Shown here: one piece after another, positions 1 to 12,289 of the stretch | How the letters are laid out: each line of letters starts with the position of its first letter | Position numbering within the stretch: position 1 is the stretch's first letter | Assembly (NCBI GenBank): GCA_018417955.1 | Contig: JACTVC010000003.1 | Location: forward strand, 496,001 to 560,000 | Origin: Laccaria trichodermophora | Lineage: Eukaryota > Basidiomycota > Agaricomycetes > Agaricales > Hydnangiaceae | DNA length: 64,000 nt | Direction: 5' to 3' | Translations under genes and position numbers: made by a program | Notes under the pieces: model-generated | What the model was told of the DNA's origin: nothing | Database searches by the model: none | Seen by the model: the letters and a program-made list of their open reading frames with translations, nothing else

Positions 1-1105
1 CAGTCACAATTGAAACTGGTTTGGTTATTCCTATGCAATCAATTGGCGTTGCAGCGATGGTAAGATTTGAGCTTCCCCACTTTTTACTACTCATGAGCGC
101 CCTTCAGAGCAGTGGATTTGAGGATATCGATGGCATTCTTGGGTACAGGTTTACTTATCTCGTGGAAAGCCTTTGTCTCATCTAGGCAATGCAGTGTCGG
201 CCCGGTTGACTTGACAGCAGGTAAGCCTACGACTCTCCCTCTCAGGTTTGTTACTCATGCACACATAGGCACTTTGAGAACTAAACCTGGGTCCACAACC
301 ATCCCAACGGTAACTGATAACTTATTTAAGAATGGCGCCATCTCTTCGAACGAAATTGGTGTATTCCTCGCACTAATCACTCAGGCACCTGGTCAGGGGG
401 GGGAAATTACCTGGGGTATCTCACCTCTCACTTACTCTTCTGCCTCAGACTCAGAATGATATCAGGCGGAGCTGACACCGCTAAATTCGACGGCTCAATC
501 AACTACACTCCGATCACTGGAACCTCGTCCGCTAGTGCTTACTGGGGAATCGACGAGTCTATCACCTATGGAGGGACAACGATTCTCGAAACTACGGCCG
601 GCATTGTTGACACTGGTTAGTCCTCGTTTGAAATTTTACGCCGACAAGAAATACTCAAACTTACAGGGACTACCTTGATTCTGATTGCCACCGATGCTTA
701 TAAGAAGTACCAAGTGGCTACTGGCGCCACTTTCGACAGTGCCACTGGTCTACTTACTATCACCCTCGCCCAATACAACAATCTACTGAACTTGGTCTTC
801 ACCACCCCGGACGGCGTAGGTGCTTTCATGTCCAATACCACAATTCGGGGCTCATGACGGGATTAAAGGTCGATTATACGCTCATCCCAAATGCCCAGAT
901 CTGGCCCCGTTCCTTCAACGAAAACATTGGTGGAACTCCAGGTTCCATCTACCTCATCATCGGCGACCTTGGCAGCAACAGTGGGCAAGGGCTAGATTTT
1001 ATTAACGGTTTCGCATTCTTGGAGCATTTCTACTCAGTTTATGACACCGGCAACTGGCGCGTTGGACTTGCAACTACACCTTTCACGACGTCGACTGCTA
1101 ATTAA
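1..1105 (+). CDS. Aspartic protease, pepsin A1 family (polyporopepsin-like), 5' end outside window
   Basis: C-terminal two thirds of a secreted pepsin-fold endopeptidase. The first visible exon reads VTIETGLVIPMQSIGVA from base 3, followed by exons with DIDGILG, GPVDLTAG and GEITWGG. The second catalytic motif is VDTGTTLI, split by an intron near 616-665. The last exon gives YTLIPNAQIWP and ends in GLATTPFTTSTAN before the stop at 1103-1105. An apparent frame break near 820-868 is resolved by an intron at about 816-868 (GTAGGT to AAAG), which joins TTPDG to VDYTLIPNAQ in phase. At least five short introns are visible. The first catalytic Asp and the signal peptide lie upstream of the window. 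Family knowledge: such enzymes are secreted acid proteases of wood- and litter-decay fungi. Nothing suggests a pseudogene in the visible part. Confidence 0.9.
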
Positions 1106-3759
1106 GGTTGACCGGGATTGTAGACATGATGGGTTCAGCCAGGGATCGACTTTCCGAGTTCTTGAAAACTTATTTCACGATTGGACTTCTAGGTTACTGT
1201 AGTTTTGTATATGGGCTGAAATGCAAACCGTCTTGTTAAACGTCATGCGATGTTTTCGTAAACCGTTTCTCCACAGCCAATGTACATCTATATTATATAT
1301 GAGCACCAAGTAGCACATCCCTTTTGGGACGAGATACATCGTTCCTGGTGGCAGGTCGCAGTGACTTGTCGAATTGGGAGGACAATCTCCTTGAAAGCTA
1401 GCTTCACATGAGACGCGAAGTGAGATAAAAATCTCACAGGTAATGCTCCAGGATGAAGATATGTCATACACGATACTTGAACGAGTGGATGAGTTGTTCC
1501 AGATGACAGTGGTGCCAACCCCCTGATGAACAGTGAGAGACAAGGTGCGTACAATCTGTACTGCAAACGACGGAATTTCGATTTGATTTCGATATCTCTG
1601 CGAGTTTGAAACCCAGGGAACGTTTTATTTCTAGAGTGACTCACGAGATGCTTGAGCACGATGGAATAGCTGACTCCTTCACCTAGGGCAAGATTTTAGT
1701 GAGGTAGAGTGTCGTAGCCATCCGCGAGGACCATCCAACTTTTCGAGGGCACCCAAAGTCCGATGGCTCGACGAGGCTCGCAGAAGGACGGCTAAAAGGT
1801 TCAGTAAGTCATTGGATCGGCCGGATTCTGTCAATCAGGACTTCCTGAGTTGATTCCTAGGATCCTAGCTGGTCAAGGTATCACGCCGTTGCCGTGCCAA
1901 TGCCGTGCAGTTGAGAGTTGTAGCCCTCATTGCCAGTACTTTATCCATCCGTTCTACGTTTGGGGCAGTATATAATCTAAGCAGATATATGTCAGAACGG
2001 AAAGAAACATAGATGGTGAATGGCGTACCTTGAAAAACGGCCTGGCACTTGATGAGCTTGATGTTCAAAGGTGTAGTATCAGTTCGGAAAGTGTCGTATC
2101 CCCCAAATTTTGCCAAATCGTTGGCACAAACCCGATGATTTTCCGCAAGCGCGCTGATGCCTCTGACAAGAGATGTGGATACTCAAGAATTGAAGCTGAA
2201 GCTCTGCTGCCAGTCAGCCTGGAGTACTGGAGTGACGAGCGGAACGACGATGAGAAGCTAAGAATAAACGTGATGAGACGAGACGCGATCACGCATCTTG
2301 ACCAAAACCACAACCTGAAGTACAACTCAAGTACGACTGGGACTCCCGACATAGGACTTCAAGGACGCCGAAACTACTACAATGTCGCTCTCGCAAACGC
2401 CTGATGTTTCTCTGCCGCGAGTTGTTCCGCTCCCATATGGGCCAAATGGATAGCTCTTTGAAATAGAAGTTTCATGCGTAGGGATACTGCGAAGGTGACA
2501 ACAGTACGTCTGTCGAATGTACTCCAATTCTTCTTTTCCTGACACATCTGACAGCCAATAAGAGGTGTATGAGTAGCACCGCAATATTTGCCTTAGACCC
2601 ACGCCAGTGTGCTTTGATGAAGTTTTCAAACTGTATCCTTCACGTCGGAACAAGCGAGAACATCCCGTCATCCGTTCCAACTGAAAATTTCAAGGCCTCT
2701 TTTACACCACACACCACCGAGCCACAAATTTCAGGCGAATTTTCACTGTCGCAGTAGCTAGGACGACTGCCTTCTGGCGTCGATTTTGGCAAGCAGGAGG
2801 TACAGTCCCTTCAATGGTGCGTACCCCTCGTCTCCGTTCTCGTGTGCAGAGAATTAAGGATAGACTTTCAAAGGACTGGCTTATGTCGTGGTCCCTCGTG
2901 TTGAGATTTGCCAAGATCGATGCGACGAGAACGAAGTTCGGCTCGATATCTATGCCTTTGGTCAGCCTCACTACACCTCTCTATATGAACCTCTTATTTA
3001 TTCGAAGTCTATCTGACAGCTGTCGGTCTCACCTTTACCAAGAGGTGGAAAGGCAACTTGACCAGCTTCCCCTGTCCAAAGGCCTCACCGGATCGAGCGT
3101 TCCCTTATGGTGGCAAGGTACCTTCTTCCGAGAAAGGTCAAAAGGCCAAGTTAATACCCTTTCCTGTTTCCCTACCGGGGCACGAGGCTAATTAAAGCCT
3201 CGTCATACGGACCCCAAAGCATTCGACACATATCACCCCCGCCTTGCCAAATTCTTGAGGCTGAGGGCGAAGCGTTCCGCAGGCAGAGAGAATCTGGGCC
3301 TTTGCGCCAGGCAAGATTCCAATGCTTTTGATTTCACTGGCTGGCTTCTGAAGTGATGAATACTTTGTATCAGTGCGCAACTATGTCCACTTAGACCCGC
3401 TCATGCCGGAACGGAGAATTGATTGGATTTGTAAAAAGCGTCAAAGGGGCCTATGACTGGTCAGCACAAGGGCTACCTAGATAGTCATGATTGATTTCAC
3501 CAGCAGGGTTTATCATGCAAAAATTGTCAGGCGTGCAACACCGCGCAATGAGCACTTAAGGCGAACTCAAAGACGAGCCAAGTTTTATCGGATCCTCACG
3601 TTTTGTCCATAGAAACGTGTCGTTTGGGTTGTGGCGGGTGAGCAGAACCCATGGAGCCCGAGGCGTCTCTGCTTCGGATCTACCTCTCTCGAAGCCATCA
3701 TGGTTCCATGGCTTACGGTACATAATACCAGGTACCTTGCTATTGCCCACGCAGCAGCC
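1106..3759. other. Long region without a gene I can support
   Basis: No convincing exon chain was found. Open frames of 90-125 codons exist on both strands but lack recognisable motifs or clean splice sites. A short stretch near 2885-2990 reads DIYAFGQ in one frame, which resembles a protein-kinase subdomain, but it stops soon after. This may be old degraded gene or transposon sequence. Confidence 0.4.
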
Positions 3760-5768
3760 ATGACGGTTGCTCTTGACTTGCTCTTCTCTATCAACGAGCG
3801 CTCCTACCAACTCCTCTTCCTCGGCGCCATCGTATTGGTCGTATTGCTGGTTCACCATGTCGGCGAAACTCGTAAAGTGCGTTTGCCAAGCCCTCCATGT
3901 CTTAGAGGATTCATCGCCACTGCAGTTGAAGCATATCCCTACCATGGGTTTCGACTTCCCAATTTTATCTTATCTTGGCGCCTTTCGCTACTTCACCGAC
4001 TCGAAGACCTTCGTTGACGAGACTGTTGCCAAGGTGTGTCGTGAAATTCAAAGGTGTTCCATTTTTGACGAATGCGTATAGTTCCCGAACAAAATTGTCA
4101 AAGTGCCAGACTTTTCAAAGTGGAAGGTGGTAGTGTCTGAAGCTAATGCGATCCAAGAACTGGGTTTAATCTCCGAGCACGTGCTGTCGTCCTTGGACGC
4201 TTTCAGCGAGGTGCTGTACACCAAATTTTTCGGATGATCTACGGCACTTTTCTAATCTATCACTCTTAGTTTCTTCAATCATTTTATATCTTTGGCCCAG
4301 GCGTTACACGATCGCCATATCACATTCCTATCATCCGGTCACAACTTACTCGAGCCCTTCCAAAACTTGTTCCGGAAGTGCTTGACGAGGTTGTTTCGGC
4401 TTTCGATGACTTGGTCGTCCAACCCAATGATTTCGGTCAGCCATTTGTGGTGATGGCTTTTGCTTTCATTCTCACGAAGTTTTGGCCAGAATGGAAGACA
4501 ATTACAGCATTGGAAACGATGACAAAAGTAGTTTGCAGGGCGACCAACCGCACTCTTGTTGGCCTTCCTTTGTGTCAGTCGTTGCCCATTGTCGTATCCG
4601 TGAATTCGTGTTTATGATCTCGGTTCAGGTCGTGATCTGGACTATCTGGAGCTCACCACTCAATTCGCTGCTGATGTTGTCACAATGAGCTCCATCCTCC
4701 GATTGACACCTCCATTCTTGAGGCCGTATGTCTCATTGTCTTTCACATTTAATTTTTTAAGATTAGACCTTTTGCAATAGAATTATCAACCGCCTGTTTT
4801 TCAAGCTCCCTCAACGTCTTGAGCGGGGAATGAAGCACCTCAAACCGATCATCGACTCTCGCAGGGAAGAACAGGAAAAGATTGGTAATGGTTATGAGAA
4901 GCCGGTTGGTTTTCATCCGTCCTTGACCTCGATTCTGTTGCTCAATAATATTAAACGATTCCTATCAGCTAGATTTTTTGTCGTGGCTTATGGAAGCGGC
5001 CCAGGCTGAGGAGCAAACTATAGAGAATCTTACAAGACGAATTTTGGTTGTGAATTTTGCAGCGATTCACACGTCTTCGATGGTGAATCCCAATTTATAC
5101 ATCCCTTACACCGAATTGATCGAGAGAATTCCAGTCATTTGTGCATGCCCTCTTCTATTTGGCCGCCCTACCCGAATACATTGGGCCTCTTCGCGCAGAA
5201 GTTGAAGAGGTCATCGAACGCGAGGGCTGGACCAAAGAGGCTCTGGATCAGATGCACAAGGTCGACAGTTTCATCAAGGAGTCGCAGCGAAAGACCTCGC
5301 TGGGCATTCGTGAGTGCCGCCCCATCCTGTATATACTTTACGCTGACAGAAACAGTCGTGATGGAACGAATTGCCAGGGAGGATTACACATTTGCGGATG
5401 GCACCCGTATTCCTCAAGGAACTACGGTCGGTGTCAATCTTGCACAAGCACATCACGACCCGGAAACGTACGAAGATCCCAAACAGTTTGACGGCTTCCG
5501 CTTTGCGAAAATGAGGCTCCAGCAGGATAGTAAGAAATATGATATTGTTTCCACCTCCCCAGAGTTCTTCACTTTCGGATACGGGCGTCATGTGTGTCCT
5601 GGACGCTACTTCGCAGCTTGCGAGCTCAAGATCATGCTCGCGCACACTGTTCTCAACTACGACGTGAAGATGGAGAATGAGGGCGTGCGGCCCCCTGATG
5701 TCTGGTTGGCATCGTGGTGTCTGCCCAATCCGAAAGGTCAAGTTATGTTCCGCAAACGTGCAACGTAG
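3760..5768 (+). CDS. Cytochrome P450 monooxygenase, microsomal, CYP512-like
   Basis: Heme-thiolate monooxygenase probably anchored in the ER membrane. The chosen ATG at 3760 gives a membrane helix (YQLLFLGAIVLVVLLVHHV) about 15 residues in. Exon 1 joins IPTMGFDFPILSYLGAFRYF through a GTGCGT...GCAG intron, then KIVKVPDFSKWKVVVS. Further exons give HIPIIRSQLTRALPKLVPEV, the I-helix NFAAIHTSSM (oxygen-binding region), the K-helix ExxR as ESQR, and the heme loop FGYGRHVCPGRYFA with the axial Cys near 5597. The end, PNPKGQVMFRKRAT, is typical of the family. About eight short introns are needed; the one around 4218-4288 is poorly defined. Total length is near 500 residues, normal for a P450. The substrate cannot be told. 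In-frame ATGs at 3631 and 3700 are alternative starts. Confidence 0.88.
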
Positions 5769-5859
5769 AGAGGTTCTAAACTGATGTCTGTAGATGGATT
5801 TGTACGTTTGGGTAGTGATACGATTGGTGGCTGCTTCGTGGGTGTATGAAATGGGGTCG

Positions 5860-6335
5860 GAGACGAACTTGACAACGCCAAGTCAACATCGCAGGGATTG
5901 AAGGCGAATTCACGGTAGCATAAGTGAAAGGCACTCTCAAGGACGAAGTTGACGTTGAGGAATCCATTGTCCAAAGAGGGAATAACACCCCAGCGAACGA
6001 ACACTGTGCTCCGCATGGACTACGTCCGTCTCGTTCGCGTCCGCCGTCTGAGATTGGGCTCCAGAAGCACAACAAAACGGTGGCCTCCCAATTCCGAGAG
6101 ATTACGTGCGTATTGCGTGGAGTGGCGGTTGTGTCCTAAGTCCAACCTTTTTGAATCTCAACTTCCATTTCACGTCATTCAGGCCCACAGAAACCATCAA
6201 CCGGGCAGGGCCTGCAATCAAGCACAACACCCTCAGTCGCGCGCTGAGCCCACCCAGCGTCGAACACGTCGATTCTATGTAACAGTGGAGGGAGGAGTTA
6301 GCGTGGCGATCCAGGGGGTATGGATGGAGGTTTGA
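5860..6335. repeat. Block B copy 1 (partial segmental duplicate)
   Basis: First, shortest copy of a GC-rich block found about six times between 5.8 and 28.6 kb. Diagnostic phrases are 'gaattcacgg' followed by 'gtgaaaggca', then 'ccaattccgagagatta' and 'cacaacaccctcag'. Only the left part of the block is present here, directly after the P450 stop, so duplication breakpoints lie near 5860 and 6340. Its small open frames are shared with the other copies in different frames and I do not call a gene. Confidence 0.7.
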
Positions 6336-6519
6336 TGACTACTGGTCTAGCTGGTTGTGCCAGGGTTGTGCACGAGCACTTGTGTGTGTTTCCAGAGAGG
6401 CCTTGAGCAGGACTTGATCATCGCGATTCACGCGTATCTGAGGGTGGCCATTTTACGCTGTAAGAAAGAAGCTCAACATTCGAGAGACGTACCTTTGTCA
6501 CCGATGTCTTCCCAATACT

Positions 6520-6845
6520 TAACATGTCGGTGAAGTCTTGTCAGGTGGACGACCATTGATAGACGACGCTTCGCTAGCTCTCGCCCAAGTGCTGGCTTTC
6601 ACTGATGGATGATTGAAGGCGCGAGTTATCAGATGTCAAGGTATGAGTTCCAGAAATCGAACATTCGGAGATTCAACACATGTAATACTTAGACTCATTC
6701 ACTTGGCCCTGACTTGGCCCGACGCCAACTCATTTCCCATCTTTCTAATCCGGCTGGCAACGAAGCCATCGCAAGGCTTGACATGTTCCAGACCTGCCAT
6801 TTGAACGCACATTCTGAGCGCTAATCTTTCTGATTTCACACCACC
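6520..6845 (+). repeat. Duplicated 5' leader segment, copy 1
   Basis: This segment and 14985-15270 are diverged direct copies. Both contain a possible exon reading DDASLAL followed by QVLAF, then a match around 'gagattcaacaca' and a shared 'cacattctgagcg' just before the start codon of the next gene. Here it precedes the G-domain gene; there it precedes the WD40 gene. The two genes therefore seem to share an ancestral 5' region, by duplication or exon shuffling. Confidence 0.6.
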
Positions 6846-8492
6846 ATGTTTTCCTCCGCGATTGGGAGCTTTGCCACTGGAGGCCCCAGCATCGAGATTT
6901 TCGGCAAGTCCTCCCAGAGTTTTGTCACCGCTGAAGCTGAACATCTAATTTCCCCGTCTCAGAAATCCACGTTACATCTCAGAGCGTTCTCAAATCGGTT
7001 GAGCTTTCGATCGGATCGTTCAAGCAGGAATCACCCTGTCTCCCGGGCGCAAAGGCCCACACATTCGAGTTGTCATCCCCCTGGTGAGCTGATGGTCATG
7101 TGTAGCATTGGATGACAAACCCACTGGTCCGAGTAGTCAACTTTCGCCTTCAGAGCCCCTCTATCTTCGAGTCCGATTCCGCGAACTGTTTCTTGTTGTG
7201 TCGAAGAATACGATACACCTTTATGAATTGCTAAGCAACGTGGACCCCCACTCCTCTGGAAAACAAGGTAAATGCCTCCCATTTGCAATCGCTCCTGTCT
7301 TGTTGATCCAGAACTTTCTACTCTAGAATGGTTAAAATCATTTGACAAGTTCGACGTCGTCCTTACAGTGAAGTCTAGCCCATATGCAGGGGTGTGTGCA
7401 CTCTTCGAAACTAAAAGCTTCTGCCTAATGCGGCTGCGATCGATCTTAGGGTGCTTTAGCCAACGCGGAATGTTCGGATGGGTTATTCAAGTTGGTTGAA
7501 CGGTCAGTCTGATCAATCCCCGCTTACTGTGGCTTACCTTGCTGCTAGATTCCGAGTCCTGGTCATCGGCAACGTAGTTCTCTCACGTCTCTTTCCCCAT
7601 GCACTAGCTCATACTTTTGTTGTTGCAGAGTGGTGCAGGGAAATCTTCCCTTATCAATGAATGCTTCGGCGTCAAGGATGCTGTGAGGCAACCTCCGTAT
7701 CTTCTCAAAATCCGCTACTAACCTTGCCATCCTTCCCCAGACCGTGTCTCATTCAACAGCTGGCATTTCAGATATCAATACTGCGATTACAGCCAATAAA
7801 AATGGAAAGTTTGTTCTGCACGAGTGCCAGGGCTTCGAGCATGGGGAGGGTCAAAACTTCCAGACAGTTGTCGACTTCTTGAAGGCTCGGAAGGACATGT
7901 CAAATGTGAGGGATCAGGTTCATGCTATCTGGTATGTATATCGCTGCTCGATCACTTGTGCGAAAAAAGCTGATCAAGGTGTTGTACAGGCTTTGTTTCC
8001 AAGTACCCTTGTCTAAAGGTGATCGGTTGCTCGAGGCCGGGGTGGAAGACATGCTCTGTATGAAGTCCAGCGGAAAACTTGGCCCTGGTATGTAGTTTTT
8101 ATTTTTTTGGGTCGACGTCACTCACACTTTGATTCAGTTCCTGTGATCACCGTCTTTACCAAGTACGATCGGCTGATAACGGAGGTCAAATATGGTAACG
8201 GCATGGAGTTCATGTGCCGTACGAAAACCTTGGATCCGGACGCGCGCAATGCACTTTTGGTTGAGGAGACACAGAAGAGATTCGAAACACTCTGTGTCCG
8301 CCCCTTTAGGGAAGTGGTCGGCCCAGACGTCCCTTATATCACTGTCTCAAGTAAGTTCTTGACGAAAAATTTTCTAGATTGTTGTTTACATTCGCGATTG
8401 CAGCTAAGAAAGGGTACAATGGTTCTCTGAAGGACCTTACTGCACTCACTGCAAAATGTGTGAAAGAATGCCTTGCAGTGAAGGTCCCTTGA
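6846..8492 (+). CDS. P-loop GTPase (G-domain protein) with N-terminal C2-like region, possible 3' frameshift
   Basis: Multi-exon gene of a G-domain family common in Agaricomycetes. Early exons (MFSSAIGSF, then VELSIGSFKQE, PLYLRVRFRELFLVV, FDVVLTVKSSPYAG) resemble a C2-like beta-sandwich. The G domain follows: FRVLVIGN joined by an intron to SGAGKSS (Walker A, 7555-7655), HECQGFEHG at the G3 position (near 7820), and FTKYD at the G4 position (near 8157-8171). Seven or more introns of about 45-60 nt are visible. In the reading frame the protein ends at a TGA at 8490-8492. The next frame continues as GPLIWDQCVQAEL to 8638, which looks like the rest of the protein, so a one-base frameshift near 8480 is likely. 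Exact substrate or pathway is unknown; the start at 6846 is tentative. Confidence 0.62.
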
Positions 8493-9107
8493 TCTGGGAC
8501 CAATGTGTTCAGGCTGAGCTCCAAAACGCGAACATTACGATGCTGACTGAATTCGATTGGATCCCGGGCACCTTGCCACCCGTCTACGAGGTTTACGAGC
8601 TGCAGGCGTTTGGCATTCACGCCAGGGGCGGGCTTTAGAGCATATCTCGTAGGCGCTCATCGCGAGGAGCACTTCCTCTGCCTTTGAATCACTTAACAAT
8701 CAGGCTCACAATCAAGCGCTCTTTGCACTAAGAGTCGCCAAAGATCGCGAGCCTGGGCCAACTCTAGTTAACACCGGGATATTTCTCGTTGTGTCTAGGC
8801 GCATTTGTATGCTTTTCGCCGTCCCAAGACTTTCGATGCTCGTCGTGGACCTGGTGACCTGAAGTGGAAGCGGTTTCCCTGTTGACGCATAGTTATGTAT
8901 GGACTATCTTGACATTGGGCTCACGGACAGATGCATACTTTGATACGTGCCCTCTGGCAACCCTACCTCCGTCACGCGGCTGGTAACATCCCTCCTCACG
9001 CCAATGAATCCGTTTTTTACGCTCTCTCTACATTATTCCAAGTTGAGCTGCCTGGAACTCGACCTCTTAACAGAACGAGCCTGAGGTGTCTCAGACAATC
9101 CCATTCC

Positions 9108-9114
9108 TATATAA
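9108..9114 (+). promoter_or_regulatory. TATA box of the first MGDPS gene
   Basis: TATATAA, 43 bases before the ATG at 9157, in a conserved context (tgtctcagacaatccca just upstream). The second paralogue keeps CATATAA in the same place (21035-21041). The third has lost it. Confidence 0.6.
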
Positions 9115-9156
9115 TTGGTTCATCTCCCAGGGTCCCAAGGTACTATTTTTTTCAAG

Positions 9157-9876
9157 ATGGGTGATCCGAGCTGTCTCCGCTTTGTACCCTCCTCTTCCGT
9201 CGCCACCCCCATTGACTGGTCTAAAGTTTCTGAAGCATCCAAAAAATATTTCCTCGAAGGCTATGGTATCAACCTCTTCGAGATGGTGACAGATACTGAG
9301 TCTGATTCAGACTCCGAGGGGCCTCGCCCACGCCGATTCAAAACACACCCACTCCCCGGGACCACTGGCGAACTTTCGAACATGTTTGATGGATTCAAAT
9401 TCTTCGGCTATATGACAGCTGAACTTTGCACGCTCCTTCTTGACATCAGCGAATTTGGGCTCGTCAAACCCCACCCTACTGAAACCACTGGTCTTCCAGT
9501 TGGACCGCGCTTCTACATGAAGTATCTGTCCGAGATTTGGTTTATCCTTTTTGTGCCGGGGTGCAGGCATGGGATTACCGGCTACAGCCCAGAGATACCA
9601 GACACTGAGGACTTGTATGAAGAACAGGAAGCGGAGGGGATTGCACGCGAACAAGCATTGGCTGAGGATTACGACGCGAAGCTCTGTCAGGAAGTTAGTC
9701 GAATGGGAACGGCTGGGGTAGCTATCTCTAATAAGGTGGCTGGATGGGAGGGTTCCACACTAAAAAGCAGCCTGGAATCTGCACAGTTGACGGAGGCAAC
9801 CATGCGACTTCCAACTGACCACCCAGCGTTTGTGGCCCTGATGCAAGGTTGGATGAGCTTGGTGACTGGTCGGTGA
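9157..9876 (+). CDS. Unknown 239-residue protein, MGDPS family, intact copy
   Basis: Single-exon gene with an ATG preceded by a TATA box. I do not recognise the family. The protein starts MGDPSCLRFVPSS and has a short acidic, serine-rich stretch (TDTESDSDSEG, about residues 47-57). A conserved middle follows (FFGYMTAELCTLLLDISEFG, then PVGPRFYMKYLSEIWFILFVPG), and the C-terminal third is helical, ending in QGWMSLVTGR. No signal peptide or clear membrane helix is seen. Two paralogues lie at 21094-21818 and 25543-26250, each followed by a tRNA-like cassette and a block B copy, so the gene travels with a segmental duplication. This is the only copy with an uninterrupted frame. Function unknown. 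Confidence 0.7.
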   Translation: MGDPSCLRFVPSSSVATPIDWSKVSEASKKYFLEGYGINLFEMVTDTESDSDSEGPRPRRFKTHPLPGTTGELSNMFDGFKFFGYMTAELCTLLLDISEFGLVKPHPTETTGLPVGPRFYMKYLSEIWFILFVPGCRHGITGYSPEIPDTEDLYEEQEAEGIAREQALAEDYDAKLCQEVSRMGTAGVAISNKVAGWEGSTLKSSLESAQLTEATMRLPTDHPAFVALMQGWMSLVTGR

Positions 9877-10145
9877 AGTGTCGGAAACCCTGTCCACAAT
9901 GAACAGTTTGTAGAGTACACTTGAAGCATTCATGGATCCAAATGTTTTACAGTTTTCAAGTCTGCCAGCCTGGGATTCGATATAATTTTCCGCAAATGGC
10001 GGGCGCTTGTACCCCATTATGCTAACAAAAACACGAACTCAACATCCCTAAAGAAGATTGAGTTCCTGTGTTGACCCGAGAGACGGTGGTATGAATAAGT
10101 AAGGGTAACTAAAAGGGATCTCAAGGACATTTATGGGACAGGTAT

Positions 10146-10231
10146 GTCTTTGTTTGGGAGTCGAAACCAGCTTTTTTTCCTAATTGACGACACCACCGGC
10201 GTGTTGTAGTCGCCAATTTACTAACAGAGAC
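10146..10231 (-). ncRNA. tRNA-like pol III cassette, copy A (most diverged)
   Basis: On the minus strand it has a near-consensus A box (tagtaaattgg), a degraded B box (gtttcgactcc) and acceptor-like ends that pair only imperfectly (gtctctg with caaagac). A CCCTTTTAG run follows downstream, as in the other three copies, and could serve as a pol III terminator. The T-arm has drifted, so this copy is probably inactive. It lies between the first MGDPS gene and block B copy 2. Confidence 0.5.
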
Positions 10232-10419
10232 GCTGAAGGGGTGTGTCTCTGACAGATTGTGAGCTTGGATATGAAGGTCTGGCGCTTGGTGACTCGAAGC
10301 AGCATAATGGGGGCGTTGATTTTTGCAAGCGTAAATGTGCAATCAACGTAAAAACTATGATTATGCATAATAATCAGTACTTGAACTTGACAGCGCAATT
10401 GCTCCTCCTTGGTACGATG

Positions 10420-11850
10420 TGGGCGAGCGTCTCTGAGGTTGATATCGTCTAAGCTGGCATGGTCTGCATCTCCTCTTGCAAAATCACCATATATTACGCC
10501 AACACAGTTACCATCCACACAGCATATGCCCAAACCCACCCAACACCTTGATGCCCTCGAAAACACCTCGTCACCAGCAGCACGTGCACGAATATTATCA
10601 CGCGTGTGTGTAGGAAGGGGCGGAAGCAGAATGAGCTCATACCAGGCTCATACAGACGAACTCGACAAAGCCAAAATCGACATCGCCGAGGTTGAAGTTG
10701 AAGGTGAATTCACGGCAGCAGAAGTGAAAAAAAGATGAAGTCGTCGTCGAAGAATCTTCGTCCGAGATTGGGCCTGAGAAGGGCAACAAAATGGTGATCC
10801 GAGTCCCCAATTCCGAGAGATAATGTGGAGTAGAAGTTGTGTCCCAAGTCCAACCTTATTGAATCTCGCCTTCTTTTCACGTCATTCAGGTCCACGGAAA
10901 CCCTGGCATTCCTCCTGTGGAGCCTGAAATTGAGCAAAACACCCTCAGCCGCGCTGCGCCCACCCAGCCTCGAACACGTCGATTCTCAGGGTGGAGAAAG
11001 GACTCCCGTGCGAAGATGACGAGGCGGAGTTTATCTTGTCCGAGGGTAGAGGGAAGTTTGGAGGAGGGTTGATGGAATTTGACGTGGGGGAGAGGCAGTT
11101 GAGGCGGAAGACGGAGGATCCTGGGTGGTATGGGGGATTGAGGCGAAAGGGGGAACTTTGCAGGATTACTTGGAGGGGAAGGGCCGGTGCCAGCCGCCAT
11201 AGTATGGGAACCGAATCGGAGGTCTACTTTGCAACACCTTCGTCGAGATTGCAGTGATATTTCAACCGCCTCTGCATCATGCAGCTATTTGAGGACGGTG
11301 TCCGTGAAGGCTCTGCATGCAGGTCTGAAGGGGAGGGGATGGACGAAGGAGGTGAAAGCCACACGGTGATTGTGGGTTTATGTGGGGTCTTTCAGAGACG
11401 GGCGGCATGTATCATGGATGCATGCCCTCCTGGATGAGATCGACGGGGATGGGAAGTCGGCAGTTGTTCCGAAGCGTACCTGGCTTGAGGGGCGATAGAA
11501 GAAACTGTGTCTTTCCGAAGTGGCGGCCTGGAGAGTAGACTTGAACATCAGATGCATTTGAGCATGTTCTTGTTGGACATGACACCGTCTTTCTTTGGAA
11601 AATCGTCAATCGCATATCGTTGATAAGAGTGGCACAAACCTTCCACATCTTTGCTCAATAAGCTGCATAGTTGGGTCGCCCATTTGTCGACGTTTCTCGG
11701 AAACCAGCGCTTGCAGAACTTCCCCAGCACGTATCGATGGCTGGCCACCAGTCGGAGCCATCTCCCCTCCCTGAGTACCCTCCTTTCCCTACGCCAAATC
11801 CGCGACCCTTTGCCAAATCCACATCCCTCCGCATCTCCTGTACTAAGAAC
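10420..11850. repeat. Block B copy 2
   Basis: Copy of the segmentally duplicated block, running from 'tacgatgtgggcgagcgtc' to the 'ctttccctacgccaaatcc' end. Minus-strand frames show fragments such as CRAFTDNVLKQLHD and FPRNVDKWAT that recur in other copies, which suggests the block derives from a minus-strand multi-exon gene now decayed. No copy keeps a continuous frame. Confidence 0.65.
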
Positions 11851-12028
11851 AGCTCCAAGTGAGATTCATCGTACACGTTGATTTGTCTGCCTGGGATTCC
11901 TTCCTGTATATGGCGGGCGCTTGTACACCAATATACTCAACATCCCTAAAGAAGGTTGAGTTCCTGAGTTGACCCGAGAGTCGGTGGTATGAATAAGGGC
12001 GACTAAAAGGGAGCTCCAATTTGACTAT

Positions 12029-12110
12029 GCCTTTGTTTGGGAGTCGAACCCGGCTTTCCTGACTAACGACACAACCAGCATGTTGTAGTCGCCAATCTAC
12101 TAACAACGAC
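12029..12110 (-). ncRNA. tRNA-like pol III cassette, copy B
   Basis: 82-nt minus-strand unit. The acceptor-like stem pairs gtcgttg with caaaggc (wobbles allowed), the D-arm-like hairpin is GTAG/CTAC with loop attggcga, and the B box GGTTCGACTCC is perfect. A possible anticodon arm pairs ACAAC with GTTGT around a 6-nt loop, one base too short for a normal tRNA. CCCTTTTAG lies about 25 nt downstream. It may be a tRNA-derived SINE head or a decayed tRNA rather than a working tRNA. Confidence 0.55.
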
Positions 12111-12289
12111 GTTGAAGGGGTGTGTCTCTGACGGATTGTGAGCTTGGTGACTTTAAGCAGGCTGTCTTCATATGCATAATGGGGGCGTTGATTTTTGCAA
12201 GCATAAGTGTACAATCTTGAAAAATTTCCACACTGGGATGTAAGAAGTCATAATAACCAGTAGTTGAACTTGACAGCGCAATCGCGAAA

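Noticed and set aside
816..868. Frameshift in the aspartic protease
   Set aside because: A GTAGGT...AAAG intron of 53 nt restores TTPDG-VDYTLIPNAQ in phase.
2814..3191. Protein kinase gene remnant (DIYAFGQ)
   Set aside because: Too short, no catalytic or P-loop motifs nearby; chance similarity is possible.
12029..12110. Functional tRNA gene
   Set aside because: The anticodon loop has 6 bases, spacing between acceptor and D arm is off, and other copies lose the anticodon stem.
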